Shown: positions 1-11,544, counted from the first letter of the stretch. The stretch: DNA of 64,000 nucleotides from Nymphaea colorata (GCF_008831285.2 NC_045150.1:12879868-12943867); one strand, 5' to 3'. Made by a program: numbers and translations. Notes: a model not told the origin generated them from the sequence alone.

Positions 1-1165
1 ATTCGGGACCCATTCCTGGACCAAGGACAAGATACAAGTGAGCAAATGATTCCCAACGTTGCTGGGCATAGGTGTATATCCCGGACCACTCTTCAGTGTC
101 TAGTTCACACTCCACAATGGCTCCTTCCGACTCAATTGGATATGCCTTCCTCTGACGCAGTGAGAATTGCCTGAGGCAACGCTCCGGATGATATTCAATT
201 ATGAAAAACGGTCCCAATAGAAGACTTCCTCTGACTGGGTTGTAAGTGTATCTTGACTTGATGACCTCTCGATCAAAGAAGTCCCAAATGATGGTGGAGT
301 CATCAACTTCCTCCATCTTTCTGCGGTAGTGCTCCATACTAGATAACTGACCGTCTGTGTTTTGAAAATGACATGATTGTGGCCCCACATGTTTGTAGAA
401 CCATGCTTGCAGTGCAAAGACACATCCTTCTATCGAGTCTGCATCTCCAATTGAAAATTTGGCCAACCCTCTGTAAAGGAATGCCAAGGCTGCCATTGCT
501 ATGGAAATGTGACGGACTTGGACATGCCCCCATTTTCTGAAGAGGCGAGCTATGCGGAAATCCATTACGTGTTCTTCATTATTGAAGAAGATAAGACCCA
601 CGGTACAAGTCACTATGGAGTTTTTGTACTTGTCTGCAACAGTTCTAGATAGTGACGCAGGGTTGACAAATTGGGAGTATGTTTCACCAAGCTCTTGTAG
701 TTGAAGATATTGATGTCCATCTTTCTCTAGAAAATGCCAACTCCTTTTCCCTGTGAGTTTACGAATCACTTCTAGAGTTTTGACTTGACCTTGGTTTACA
801 AGGAACTGGTCTTCAATTGGACCTCTTGGGTCACCTTTTGGTTCTGGCAAACCCATAATGTTGGAGAACTCATCAAGAGTGATTGTCATTTCACCCCATG
901 GAAACCAGAATGTGTTGGTCCTTGGGTTCCATCTTTCAGCAATTGCATGGATTAGATTGCCATTGATAGGCTGTATGGCAAGACTGACTGCTTCTTCAAG
1001 ACCGCAATCCTCTAAGTGATCCGGGAACATACACCGAAAAGTTGGGTACCATGAAAGATACCACTGAGGTAGGTAGACTCCACTTGGGATGATGCGAAGT
1101 CCGGATCGGCCTTGACATGACCCGAATAGGATGTGGTCATATGGGAAGATACTTTCTGAGTCCAT
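1..1165 (-). CDS. Plant mobile domain (PMD) protein carried by the retrotransposon, partial
   Basis: The ATG is at 1165 and the frame stays open to the window edge (at least 388 codons), so the C-terminus is missing. By comparison with copy B (31243-32454, 403 codons) only about 15 residues are cut off. The product resembles the plant mobile domain family (PF10536; MAIN/MAIL1-like proteins of plants and some plant transposons). Landmarks include the N-terminal WYLSWYPTF stretch, the segment FWFPWGEMTITLDEFSNIMG near residue 85, which is the family's characteristic core, and a tryptophan-rich C-terminus. It lies between the leader and where gag should begin. Unlike copy B it has CAA, not a stop, at 362-364, so it could be translated in full. 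Its role in the element is unknown. MAIN/MAIL1 relatives take part in transposon silencing, but transferring that role here would be inference. Confidence 0.8.
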   Translation of the reverse strand, partial: MDSESIFPYDHILFGSCQGRSGLRIIPSGVYLPQWYLSWYPTFRCMFPDHLEDCGLEEAVSLAIQPINGNLIHAIAERWNPRTNTFWFPWGEMTITLDEFSNIMGLPEPKGDPRGPIEDQFLVNQGQVKTLEVIRKLTGKRSWHFLEKDGHQYLQLQELGETYSQFVNPASLSRTVADKYKNSIVTCTVGLIFFNNEEHVMDFRIARLFRKWGHVQVRHISIAMAALAFLYRGLAKFSIGDADSIEGCVFALQAWFYKHVGPQSCHFQNTDGQLSSMEHYRRKMEEVDDSTIIWDFFDREVIKSRYTYNPVRGSLLLGPFFIIEYHPERCLRQFSLRQRKAYPIESEGAIVECELDTEEWSGIYTYAQQRWESFAHLYLVLGPGMGPE

Positions 1166-1909
1166 CTAGACAAGAGAAGGTATTAGACTTTGACATGAAT
1201 TGACCCAATAGAGACTCGAGAAGAGTTTTGACATTGGGTTTGGACATGGACTTAGGGGCAAAGTAAAACATCACATGCGTCCAAACAAGCAGTTAATGAA
1301 AAATTGATAATGCAATTCCTAGGACTCTTGCCTATATGCATTATTTTGAAAATTGGTCTTGGAACCTATGAAAAATAAATGGGTAAATGATTCTAATTTA
1401 TAGTACTAGCATTGACTCCTCCAAGGGTTTTCTAGATTTGGGCTCTCCATTTCTCCTTGTTCACCCATCGATATACCGGGACTATTGTCCGTTTCGGTAC
1501 TAATGGGGGGACTTCTCAGTCCAATTGGGTGGTCCAGTTGTAAGGCTATATCTTGGACTAATGTCCTAGAAATAGCCCGGCAACATGATGACCGGGATAT
1601 GATATAGGTAAGGATTTGTTTTTCAAAATTCATGAGAAGATGCAAAATAGATGGCTCTATTGCATACATTCCTAAGAGATAGATTTGAAATTTTGAGAGC
1701 ATACATGGGCTGCATACAATCCTTAAATTGAGGAGGGGTAGGATAAATTGAAATGAATGAGGTTCATGAAATCTCCTCAATGTACACTACATGATGTCGG
1801 TATGCATTTTTGTGAGTTTAATTTTTTTTTTTTTTTGTGCAATTGATGTCCGACATTGGTGAAAATAACTCATATATGATCCAAATAAGTCTTTAGACAA
1901 ACAATGACG
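1166..1909 (-). other. Untranslated leader of Tat element copy A
   Basis: About 0.74 kb between primer-binding site and PMD start codon. It contains a poly-T/poly-A tract near 1820-1835 and no ORF I would defend. One visible difference from copy B is a C6/C5 homopolymer change near 1505. Confidence 0.6.
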
Positions 1910-1928
1910 GGTCCCACCGGGTGTGCCA
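1910..1928 (-). promoter_or_regulatory. Primer-binding site of Tat element copy A
   Basis: On the minus strand TGGCACACCCGGTGGGACC begins two bases after the LTR end. A TGG-starting, GC-rich 18-19-mer in this position is the usual place where a host tRNA 3' end primes minus-strand DNA synthesis. I do not assign the tRNA. Confidence 0.7.
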
Positions 1929-1930
1929 TC

Positions 1931-4900
1931 TGTTCGCACCCCACTCCCTTTTCAAGAAGGTCGAAATGCGAGTCAGCAAAATTCTTTTAAAATTGGGGTT
2001 TTGAGAAAATTTTCAAGAGAAAGGGATCCGCTCGTCGGTACGAGGTCCAACCGTTCCTGCCGCCTTTAACAGGGGTAATTAGACCAAGGACTAAAGATCA
2101 TTTGGATCATATACGAGTTATTGATGTAAGTCCTATATGCTTATGCATTGAGGTTTTGGATTCAAGAACCGAAATTCATTTTTTGAATAAATGAATTTGA
2201 ATATTGGGGGTTTTCAAGTTGGTTTAAAATCCTTTGTTTTGGTGTTATTTGAAACACATAATTCTTGAGGATTTTTGAAGATTTGGAATTGAGTTCTTTG
2301 TTGTGAACTCTAGATGATGATGATCATCTTATGATAAAAATTGATTTTGAACTCTTCTTTTGTCAAATCATGTGATTTGTAGAATTCATTCTTTTGAAAG
2401 AACATAGGTTCCAAATTGTTAGAAAACATGTTGTTTTTCAAATGCACTTTGGCCAAAAGATTATGAATGCATTGCTTGTGTTTTCTTTTGAAGTTAAGTG
2501 AAGTTTACAAATTCTCATTGCAATATGACTTGGTCACTTTTTGCAACTTAAATTTGAATCACTTAATTTCTTGAGAATGTGCATGTGGTGCCATTGTTTT
2601 TGAGTGAAAGTGAATGCATGAAACGAGAATGGAAAATATATGGAACATTCATTCTTCTCTCTCTCATAATCCATCAAGATTCATTCATATGAAACATACA
2701 TTCTTCACTCCCTCATAATCTCTCAAAGTCCGTATTGCACGTCATACAATCTATACATGAAGATTGATTAAAATGTAGGACTTTCTCTATATGTGCTCAT
2801 TATATGATTAAGCACATGAATTAGAGATGTAGTCCATAAGCTTGAGGCTTGACATAAAATTATCAAAATGATGAAAATATATAAATGATGTCAAGTTCAA
2901 TCTTTGAAACGGATGGGAGACATGGATGACGTCCACTTTTGTCTCAAAATAGCTAAAAATCAGACCTTGTGTTGATTTAAATAGCTGAAAATTGTGGACA
3001 TTGATTCCAATAAGGACTTGTTTCTTAGATAGAAACAATGAGTTTTTCAAATCTATTCAAATTCCAGATTTCGTAGTAATGAAATCATCAACTCCTTTGG
3101 ATGATTCTAGGATGGTTGGTATTTCAAATACGTAAATTTTGATATTCTTAAACCAATTCCTATAAAACATGGTCTGATTTCAACAACATACATACATCTT
3201 ACGTATGGGTTTGCTGAAATTAAGTAAAAATGAAATGAAAGTAATTTATAATCTTGCACTAGAAAAATCAATAAAAATGGCCCATTTCCTTAAAGACCGG
3301 TTTGGAAACATGTTCCAACCTGATTTTAAGGGAGGAATGTAATTTTTGACAAGAAATCGGATGCATATATGTACATATATAACAATACCTTACTTTTCAA
3401 AATGAAATTTTATCAAGGGACCGCATGACTCATGAATCATGATGATTCATGGCTGGGTTCTTTTATGTAGGAAGATTGAGAACTTGTTTCAAATCTTCCC
3501 TACTACCCTTGATTAATTAAATTGAAAGACATGAATCAAAATGACTGTGAATAAGAAAGAAAATAAAACAATACTCAAGCTTATTCGTCCATCATTTCGC
3601 CACGCAAGGGTGGATCACATTCATAAAAACGTATCCATCCCTTATAGGCATTTTCATCATACGTGATGTAGCAAAATCACTTTCTCACCGTGGGATTCTC
3701 TCATGGTAGGGAGTTCAAAATGGTATTAAGTTGGTTCCTTTGAAAGGGACGTGGCCTTGGGGCCCATTTCGAAATTTGATACTTGGGTTCATATTTAAGA
3801 AAAACCGACATATGCATGCATTATGCATTAACATGTACATTGAAGCATAGGTTTCCCTTAGCTGGACATCATTCCCAGCCGTAAGCAAATGAAAATAAAC
3901 CCTCCCACGAATTGTTGGAATTAAAATAAATCAACAATAAGCTAAAGTAGAAGAGAAGTGAGTTAAGATCACCTACCTTGCGGTCGGTCTTGATGTTTGT
4001 CTTTCGTCTTCACTTGTTTTCTAACCCAAGCAATCCTAAGCAAGAATCCAACCGTGGATTCAAGCTTAGCAAAGCTAGAATAAGAAATAGCTTGCTTGCT
4101 GGAATTTGGAGTGGTAAAGAGGGCTTCTCACCACGAAAATCCTAAGTAAGGGTTCACTTAAGCACCCTAACTTAGCAAAATCAATGGGGAGAATAGAAGA
4201 AAGTGAAGAAGAGAATGGGAGAAAAAGGGGAAGGGGGCTTGGACGAACCTCTTCTCTCTTCCTTGGCTTCTCCCTCCTAGCTCCTTGGCTGCAGCAATTT
4301 GATAGAATGCTCCAAAATTTCGTCCTCCCCCTTAGTGGCCAAGGGGAGGTTTATATAGAGGAGGAGGTGGGTTCAACCACCTTCTTAACTCACCTTGGGA
4401 ACTTACTTAAGACCTTGGGGACTTGTAAAATGAGTTAAATAGACTTTAAAGGCTCTAATTGACCATTTCTCAGCCCATTTCCACGAGCTAGGTGGGCTGG
4501 GCTAGGTTTGGTCAACTTGGGTTCAGACCTAGGTGACCATTTTGACCAAAATTTTGGACGAAAATGCCCTTACACAGGGTTTTGCCCTTATTTTATACTA
4601 TTTATTTTTTTTTTGTTTGAAATCGAGCTTATAAGGTTAAAACCTAGTTACTAAGCTCCAAATGCCATTGAATTATGATAATCAAATTTAAATTTTAATA
4701 AAATTTAAAAATTTTATCAAATTTGGTTCGAAAAGGGTATTTTCGTCCAAAACTTGATTGAAAATGGATTTCAACTGAATCAAACTTTCACTTGAGAAAT
4801 TCAATTTAAATTTGGTATTTGATTCAAGCATTTGACAAATTCAAATGTTTATTTGCCTTTCATAAACCATTTTAGGCTTTTTAATCTTAAGTTGACCGCA

Positions 4901-5743
4901 GAAGGGCAAAATTGTCCAAATTGATCAATTTCGACCAATTGACCAAAGTCAAAGCTCATTTGCAAGTAGTTTGACTTTATTTGAGGTAATTTGATAAATT
5001 TGGGTCAAGAAAGCTCTTAATTGAGCTAAATTGTACTTTGACTGAGTTTAGTCAAAGTGGGTTTGGTTCGGTCAAAGTCTATTTTCGTCCATTAATTGGA
5101 TCATGAGACAGACTTACGTTTTGACTATGTTGAGCCCATTGTGACCGAACCTAGCTGGAATTGGCACCACATTTGAGTGCACCCGGGTCAAACCTACTTG
5201 GATTAAGTAGGTTAGGTGAGTTTGACCAGTCTAGTAATTGCTTCCTTGGAAATGATTTTTTTCTTTAAGGAGGATCTGGTTAAAGAAGAGAGAGAGACAT
5301 AAATGTCTCTCTTTTCCTAGGTTTCTCCTTTATTTCTTCTTGAAAATGACTTTTCTTCAATTAATTTGAGAGAAAATATTTATTTATTATTTTTTTTTTT
5401 GACATGGAGGGGGGCATGGCCCCTGGGGAGGGCTCTTGACCACACGGGCTAGGTGGGGCCCACACGTGGGTCCCACGTAGCATTTTAGACTGAATTAGAT
5501 CCAATTCTTGGATCTAAGTCAAAATTTGCATTTTGCAATTGGATTTGGATTTCAAATGACATTTGCAATTGAATTTGGACTCGTAATCCTGCATTGGGAT
5601 TCGTGTATCGGGTTAAATTCACGATTTGAATCTAATTGTTCTTTAGATTCGAAATTGGCTTTGAAATTGCAAATTTTCACAATTCTTTTGTGAAATTTTC
5701 ACATTGCTTCAATTTTGATGTGGAAAAATTTGGGGTGTTAACA
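1931..5743 (-). repeat. LTR of Tat element copy A (5' LTR)
   Basis: Read on the minus strand it begins TGTTAACACCCC at 5743 and ends GGTGCGAACA at 1931, giving TG...CA ends and 3813 bp. The length is large, as is common in the Tat/Ogre lineage. A TATA box sits about 1.4 kb into the LTR. Small ORFs inside it (for example at 4184-4438) read against the element and occur in both copies, so I treat them as chance. Confidence 0.85.
4350..4357 (-). promoter_or_regulatory. TATA box of the copy A LTR
   Basis: TATATAAA on the minus strand, about 1.39 kb from the LTR start, is followed by a pyrimidine-rich stretch. The same motif is in copy B at 28037-28044. It is the likely core promoter for the genomic transcript; promoter activity itself is inferred. 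Confidence 0.5.
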
Positions 5744-5789
5744 GAGAGTTACATAGGTAAAATGTCAGACCCAAGACTCAACACATTGA

Positions 5790-6075
5790 ATGAGCTGGAG
5801 GTAGGGTTGAGCATTGGGTCGGCTGGCCTAGCTTGATAATAAGTCAAATTCAAACTGGACCGCAAGTTGTGCCCACAGCTTGGGCCTGTCTAAAAGCCTA
5901 CAATTTGACCTTGAGCTCTGGCAGGTCCAGTTCAATTATAATAAAAAATACATAATAATATAATATATGTAATTAATTATAATAAAAATATATATTTAAA
6001 AATAAAATAAGTTATTGGGTGGAGTTGGGCAACCCCGCCTCAAGCTGGGTGTCGGGTAGCCAGCCCGATGCCACT
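5790..6075. mobile_element. Small hAT-like non-autonomous element
   Basis: The left side reads GCATTGGGTCGGCTGGCC and the right side reads, in reverse complement, GGCATCGGGCTGGCTACCC, an imperfect terminal inverted repeat of the TAGGGGTGGGCATCGGG type seen at many plant hAT MITE ends. The interior is AT-rich. The AT-rich inner and right part (about 5945-6085) recurs at about 51345-51460, and a similar end occurs near 46533. Target duplications are not clear, so the superfamily call is tentative. Confidence 0.45.
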
Positions 6076-6085
6076 TGAGGTTACC

Positions 6086-7654
6086 TGTTATCACCCAAAA
6101 TTTTTCCAAAAATACTGTATTCGTATTTAATCCTGGACCCAAAACAAATTTGCAAACTATTCGATTTAAAATGAATTTTTAAACCCAAGTTTAGATCCAA
6201 ATCAAGCATTCCAAAAACAAAATTCGAATCAAGTTCAAAACAACAAATGAACAGCAACGTGCGATCGCATGCGCGGTTGTGGCCGTGCGTGCATGTTTTT
6301 GTGCGGTGCCGACAGATGAACCACATTTTTCTTCAAAAATCGACTGTTAAGGGCGATTTTGAACATTTTAAGTGGGCATTAAACATGTCTAAACCTCAAA
6401 AATGGATTTGCAGGCTTAATGGCCAATCAATACTCATTTCAAACCCATTTCTTTTTCAAAGTAATTCAAAATTATTTGAAATTCAAAGGAACTCAAATTT
6501 TGAGTTTTGGCTCCAAAACTCTCTATAAAAGCCTCCATCTACCTTCATCTTGGGCAATGAGCTAGCCCTTGGAGAAGCTCTAGTGCATTCTCACTTGAGG
6601 ACTTAGAGTTTTTAGCTCTCTTCATCCATTTCCTTCTTCTACTTTCCATCTCATTCTTCTTCTTCATCTCCAACTAGGAGCAAGTCATCAAACTACAACT
6701 CTTCAGAGGAGCCAACCATGGAGGAACCTCTCGTGCTTCCTCACTTCAAATTTTTGATTTTCCTCAGCTGTCTCTTTCCATTTTTCTATTCTTCTCCAAC
6801 TTTGGGAGCAAGCTTTATCAAGTTCCAATTCTTCAAAGGAGCACAAAGTGATGTCTTGGTGGTTCATCATCTTGGAGCTTCATCTTAGGCAACTCCAAGA
6901 TCATTCAAAACAAAAGGCTCATTTCCAATATCATTCATATTCGAGGTATGTATTTTTCCTCTCACTTTCATCTATTTCCTCTTTTCCTCTTGTCACCTCC
7001 CCATGACCGTGCAAGAAAGCTCAAATGATTTCTTATCCGGAATCGAGAGCTATATCTTGAGTGCATCAGGAGTATGAGCAAGGTGGAATAAATCTCATTC
7101 CTTCATTTATCTCAAAAAATATGATTGCTATATTGTCTTCATTCCTCGTATATGTTTGAGATGATGCTCAAGCATGGTATTCTAATCTTTCCTTAATCAA
7201 TGTGAAAATGAATGGTGAAAATGAGTGTTTGGGGTTGAGATTTATTCATTCTTGTGTTGATTTTTGAGGTTGAGACTTATCCAACCCAAGAAAGCTCTTC
7301 ACGAATTTGTTCATGTTAAAGTGCTACTTCATGTCATTTTCACGCTTAGTTTATTAATCACCCGATTAGGAACCCAAATCAGTACTTCGTCATTCCCCAT
7401 TTCATGTAGTTTTTATTTTCTTCCATACCCAATGGTGGGAGAAATCAATTTTCTTGTAATAGTTGTGTTTTATTCACACACAAAAATATTTAGAATCATA
7501 TTTTCTAAAAGATTTTTAAAACCAAATACTCTCTCTAATGCGGTCTTGGGAGTTAACTTAGGTTCTTGCATGAGCCCAAGTTCCCCTCCGGCCTACATCA
7601 AAAATTAAGGTCGGCTATTTTTAATTCATTTCTTTTATTGGATTAATAGGTGCA
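6086..7654 (+). repeat. Candidate solo or truncated LTR related to the Tat family
   Basis: The sequence starts TGTTATCACCCAAAATTTTTCC, closely resembling the start of the Tat LTR (TGTTAACACCCCAAATTTTTCC). A TATAAAA box lies at 6524-6530, and after it come pyrimidine-rich text and GAGCTAGCCCTTGGAGAAGC, reminiscent of the region after the TATA box of the Tat LTR. The 3' end is uncertain: I place it at GGTGCA (7649-7654), followed by TGG-rich sequence. No internal region follows in the same orientation, hence solo or truncated. Small ORFs inside are not convincing. Confidence 0.45.
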
Positions 7655-7696
7655 TGGTTGGCACCTCCAAGTTTCATAAATGGGGTCAATTTTGTC

Positions 7697-8347
7697 TCAA
7701 TCATGAGAGGTGCCTTTCCCTTCAGTCAATTTCAATCGTTGGTGCCTTTTAAGTACTTTGTTAAAATGTGGACAAAATAATGTGAAAAGAGCCAAACTTG
7801 GAAGTTTAAGTGGCCAGTCGTCATTTGGTGTGGCTTCATTCAAGTCTCTGAAATCAATGCAGAGTTGAATTTTGTCATTTTTCTTTGAGACAACCATGAT
7901 GTTTGCCAACTATTCGGGATAATAATTTGTTCGGATGAACCTTGCCTTTAGTAGGTCTTCTAGGCCTTAATTAACTTGCCCCTCAAGACGAGGGTCTAGT
8001 TTCCTCATTTTTTGTTTGATTGGCTTGCATTCTATCTTCAATGGCAATCAATACTCGACAAATTTTATATCGAGTTCTAGCATGTCTTCATAAGTCCATG
8101 CAAAGGCTTTTCGATGATTTTTGATAAAGTCTATCAACTTTTCTCTTTCTTCTGCTGAGAGACTTGTTTCGATTTGCAAAGTCTTTGGGTTGTCTTTTGT
8201 GGCAATGTTAATTTCCTCAATTGGGTCATCAGTCAAAGGTAACGACTGATCTTGTTTTTCCATTTGGATGAACTCTAAACACTCTGCCTCCATGAGTTCT
8301 AGATTTACCTCCTTGAAGGCTTTTGACGTTTGACCCTCTGGTGCCAT
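7697..8347 (-). pseudogene. Reverse transcriptase N-terminal fragment of the Tat relic
   Basis: The stretch 8347-8048 matches the N-terminal part of copy B pol (EERKELIDFLKKHQEAFAWTYEDM-like), and 7909-7790 matches the RT finger region around VPKKNGKIRLCIDFKDLNKATP. Everything after DDYPLP-equivalent sequence is unrelated, so the relic is truncated before the YVDD catalytic motif. Confidence 0.75.
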
Positions 8348-8679
8348 CTTAAAGATTGTGAAGAATTAAGATGAAAATTGAAGTATGAAAGCAAATTGCA
8401 TATGTCATTGCACATTGGAAAGTGTCATAAAATAAAAACACTTAGTCTATTAGAGTAGAATGACGATAAAATGACAAAATGATGACTATATGTCAAAATG
8501 ATAATGGACTTGTTGAAGCAATGATTGATTAACATTCACCTATGGTGCCACTTTTGACAAAAGGCACTGACTTAAAATCTTCCTTGGCATCCACTTTTTG
8601 TAATTCTGGCATCCTTGGGCTTGAGTGCCTTGCCGCCTTTCAATGTAATTGATTCGAAGATTCCATTTTCATGTTTTTT

Positions 8680-9092
8680 AGGGGTGAACACGAGCCAGGT
8701 CGAGCTGGAGTTCAATAAGCTCGAGCTGAAGAATAGCTCGAAGAAAGAAGCTAGAGCTCGACTCGGCAATTACGTGTTGAACTCGAGCTCGACTCGATTA
8801 AGGCTTCACAAACTCGTTTAAATAGAATATATTCATCATTACTTGTTAAGCTCGAGCTCGACTCGATTAAGACTCGACAAACTCGTAAACTTGTTTGAAA
8901 TATCGACTTGATTAAGGCTCGACAAACTCGATTAATGCTCGAGTTCGACTCGAGAGTTACATGTTTAGCTCGAACTCAAGTCAATTCGTGAACTCAAGCT
9001 CGACTCGTTAAGCAAATGACTCGGCTCGAACTCGTTCACGAGTCGAGCTTTAACTAGCCGAGCTCGAGTAGCTCGACTTGTTGTTCACTCCA
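8680..9092. mobile_element. GAGCTCG-rich non-autonomous element inside the Tat relic
   Basis: A block saturated with CTCGAGCTCGACTCG-type words interrupts the Tat relic. The flanks ...CCATTTTCATGTTT and GCAAAGGCTAGTGAATGG join to give the uninterrupted sequence still present in copy B near 35020-35060. Its ends read AGGGGTGAACA and TTGTTCACTCC, short inverted termini of the GGGGTGAACA class often seen in plant hAT MITEs. The target duplication is eroded. Confidence 0.65.
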
Positions 9093-9628
9093 AATATTTG
9101 CAAAGGCTAGTGAATGGCCGGTAGCTATGGCGCATGAGCAGGTCCAATCCTTTCTTATTTTGAGAGAAATTTTTGAACAATGGATGACTTTTGTAATTTA
9201 TCGTGGACAAATTTGGCTTAGAACCCTTTACCACCCACATTTGCTTCTTTGGCTTTCGAATTTGCTGAAACCTCGAGATAGTTTTTCTTCTTTGCAGACT
9301 CGAATACTTGGTACTCAATTGTCATATGTTGGTAAGAGAATCATTTGTGCACAAGAAGTTTTTGCATGTACTCTACATAGATTGTGACAGTATTCTTGTT
9401 GTGATATGCTGAGGATAGACCAGCCATCAAGAACTGACTAGAAGGATTTCCTTTCATCTCTCATGGATGCCCATTTGGCATACTAATGCAATGTGGAAGA
9501 ACTGCATTTGCAGCATGGATTCATGGTCTGTCAAGCAACAAGTTAAAAGAGGGTTCTATATCTACAACGTGAAATAAAAATCGATGATGTGTCTCAGAGA
9601 TATTTAGATCGAGACATACACAAATTAT

Positions 9629-10146
9629 TCAAGGTTGTCCCAGTCTGTCATATCCATGAATGAAAATTGATGAAGGGGTATAGTCAGCATGCCTTATGCC
9701 CAATGTAGGAGCCGTCTGTTGTGGACAAATGTTCAGGCTAGCTCCTCCATCAATTAAGACATGAGAAACTCTGACACTCATTGTTTCAACCACAATGTGC
9801 AACACATCATTATGCAACATGCCCCCGTTTGGTAGATCTTCATCACAAAATGTGATTGGACCATTTTCGTATAGTTCAAAAGCCAATTCGTCTCCCCAAT
9901 TAGGGCTAAATTTTTTCCTTTTGATTTGGGGTAGGGAGGCTAATTCCCTAAAGATGACTTCCAATGGTTTTGGAACCCATTTCTGCGACCTTGATCAACC
10001 TTTGTTTGAATATTTTGTTTGCCTGGTCTGGCTTGTTCATTGATGGATCCTTTGTCATGACAAGAAAGCAACTCAAAGAAATCCAGGAATGCTTTTACCC
10101 TTTTGTTTGTAACCTTGACTTGATAACCTTTTGAAAATCTGATCAT
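9629..10146 (-). pseudogene. Aspartic protease fragment of the Tat relic
   Basis: The segment holds the retropepsin active-site region with DGG (VLIDGGASLNI) in place of the more common DTG/DSG, as in copy B. It is preceded by the acidic LASLPQIKRKKFSPNWGDE linker, and from 10146 down by the TNKRVKAFLDFFELLSCHDKGS region. A frameshift near 9960 separates the two. Confidence 0.75.
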
Positions 10147-11076
10147 TGTAGATGTTCCTTTTCCATGCCTATGAAAAGGGTTGTGAGGACGTCTAGCTGT
10201 TCACTGACTCCCTTAATTATTTCTTTGTCAACTGCATCTTGTATAATATTTTGAGCACAAGGAAATCCTCTGTATCATGCCCTGGGGCACGATGAAATTT
10301 ACAAAATTGCTCTTTGTTTTCCCCCATCACTGGTGGAGGATTGGAAACTTTTGGGAAAAATAGAGTGCCTCTTTCAACCAGCTCATGTATGATTTTTTTC
10401 GTAATTATGCTCTAATGGGTTAATTTTCTATCATGTCCCCACCCAGGATGCTTGTTCTTGGTGCCACTACTGTTGCTGGCTTTGTTTGCTACTCCTTTAT
10501 TCTTATAGTAGTATGCCTTTTCCTTTTTGAAGGTAGCGGCACTGACTATAATATTTGTTGTAACATTCTACTCATGCTGTTTTTCTTAGCATCTTCCTTG
10601 AATTTTACCAGGATGAAAAAAAGCTCCATTTCCAATTCCTGCTTCAATGCATTCTACTTTCAATGAGATCGATGAAAGATTTGATTGGAACATTAGAAAT
10701 GAAGCTCCTTAATGGTTGCGTCAAATTGTTGGTGATCAGCCCCAATGCCTGGACAGGGAAATTGAGATTGAGTCTCTCATCTTGTTGCAAGAAGACCTCC
10801 ATCTTTGAATAAAATTTCTAACCTTTTCACCTGGCCTCTATTTCAGATAACACAATGTGGTGATTATTGGTGATGTTTCGACATTCTGAATGAATCTTTC
10901 AATGAAAAGGTTGATCATTCTGCCAAATTTTTCATTTCCACTGGATTAATGTGCCTCTCGTACCATTGTGCTGCAATTCTCTGTAAGCTCCTTAGGAAGC
11001 ATAAAAAAGGAGCTCTATGATTGTGGTGAAATTTGTAACATTTTGTGAAAAACATGGCCAAGTGCGCCTTCGGGTC

Positions 11077-11535
11077 TCAATGACCGTCAAATTTGGTGAA
11101 TTTCTTAGGCAAGTTCTTGATATGCTTGCCATTTTCAAAGCTTTCATAAAAGTTTTCACAGGTAAAATTTCTTTTATTATTGCCTTTGAGTTGAATTGAA
11201 TTCAACTTTTTTTTCAACTTCCTAGATCTTTGCTTTTCAGGATTCTCCATTCTTTTTTTTTTTTGGGAGCTTTGGTTCTTCCTCATTACTTGATTCTGTA
11301 GTAGCGCCTTCAGAAGAATTTGAGTTGCTCGAAGAAGATTTCTTTGTCTTCTTCTCTTTCTTTTTGACCTTCTCAGCCTGAGCTTGCTCTTCATTGAACA
11401 TGATATTTGTAGAATCCCTTGTATTCTTCATACTCTAGATCATTTGCTTCTCTCCTAGGAATTGTAGTTAAGGAGGATTCTTCTTCCTTGTTCCCATGAA
11501 GGGTAGCTCTTGTTCCATCTCAATCCACTTTCTGC
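11077..11535 (-). pseudogene. gag fragment of the Tat relic
   Basis: Two reading frames together show the Tat gag N-terminal half: a NEEQAQAEK-like start, a serine/glutamate run, a KKKK patch, then FTCENFYESFENGKHIKNLPKKF, which matches copy B gag almost residue for residue. Frames are broken near 11190 and 11240. Gag core traces continue to about 10440. It is non-functional by its breaks. Confidence 0.75.
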
Positions 11536-11544
11536 TATGGTGTT

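Larger units (their letters stand above)
1..5743 (-). mobile_element. Tat-lineage Ty3/Gypsy retrotransposon, copy A (5' part only)
   Basis: This is the 5' portion of an LTR retrotransposon read on the minus strand. It has a 3.8-kb LTR (5743 down to 1931), a primer-binding site just inside it, a leader, and a PMD ORF that runs off the window edge. The element is recognised because the same sequence lies in inverted orientation at 26651-32407, where it is followed by gag, protease, RT, RNase H and integrase of the Tat lineage. Coordinates mirror with a near-constant sum (32408 inside the PMD ORF, 32394 at the outer LTR end), so the net length difference over 5.7 kb is only about 14 bp. Downstream gag-pol and the 3' LTR lie outside the window. 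The LTR starts TGTTAACACC and ends in CA. Confidence 0.88.
7697..11540 (-). mobile_element. Old degenerate Tat-family relic (gag, protease, start of RT)
   Basis: Reading from 11540 down to about 7800, the order gag, protease, N-terminal pol, RT follows copy B (32638-35930), with many stops and frameshifts. Recognisable pieces: the lysine/serine-rich gag linker (11237-11431), the KHIKNLPKKF gag segment (about 11077-11160), the protease motif LIDGGASLNICPQQTA (about 9700-9760), the AFKEVNLELMEAECLEF segment (8048-8347), and the RT segment IQLCIDFRDLNEATPNDDWP (about 7790-7870). Similarity fades below about 7800. LTRs, RT catalytic core, RNase H and integrase are missing. It is much older than copies A and B, judging by divergence. 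Confidence 0.85.

Noticed and set aside
4184-4438. 84-codon frame with a hydrophobic middle, repeated identically at 27956-28210
   Set aside because: It lies antisense inside the LTR around the TATA box of both Tat copies. Conservation reflects recent copying of the LTR, not selection on a gene.
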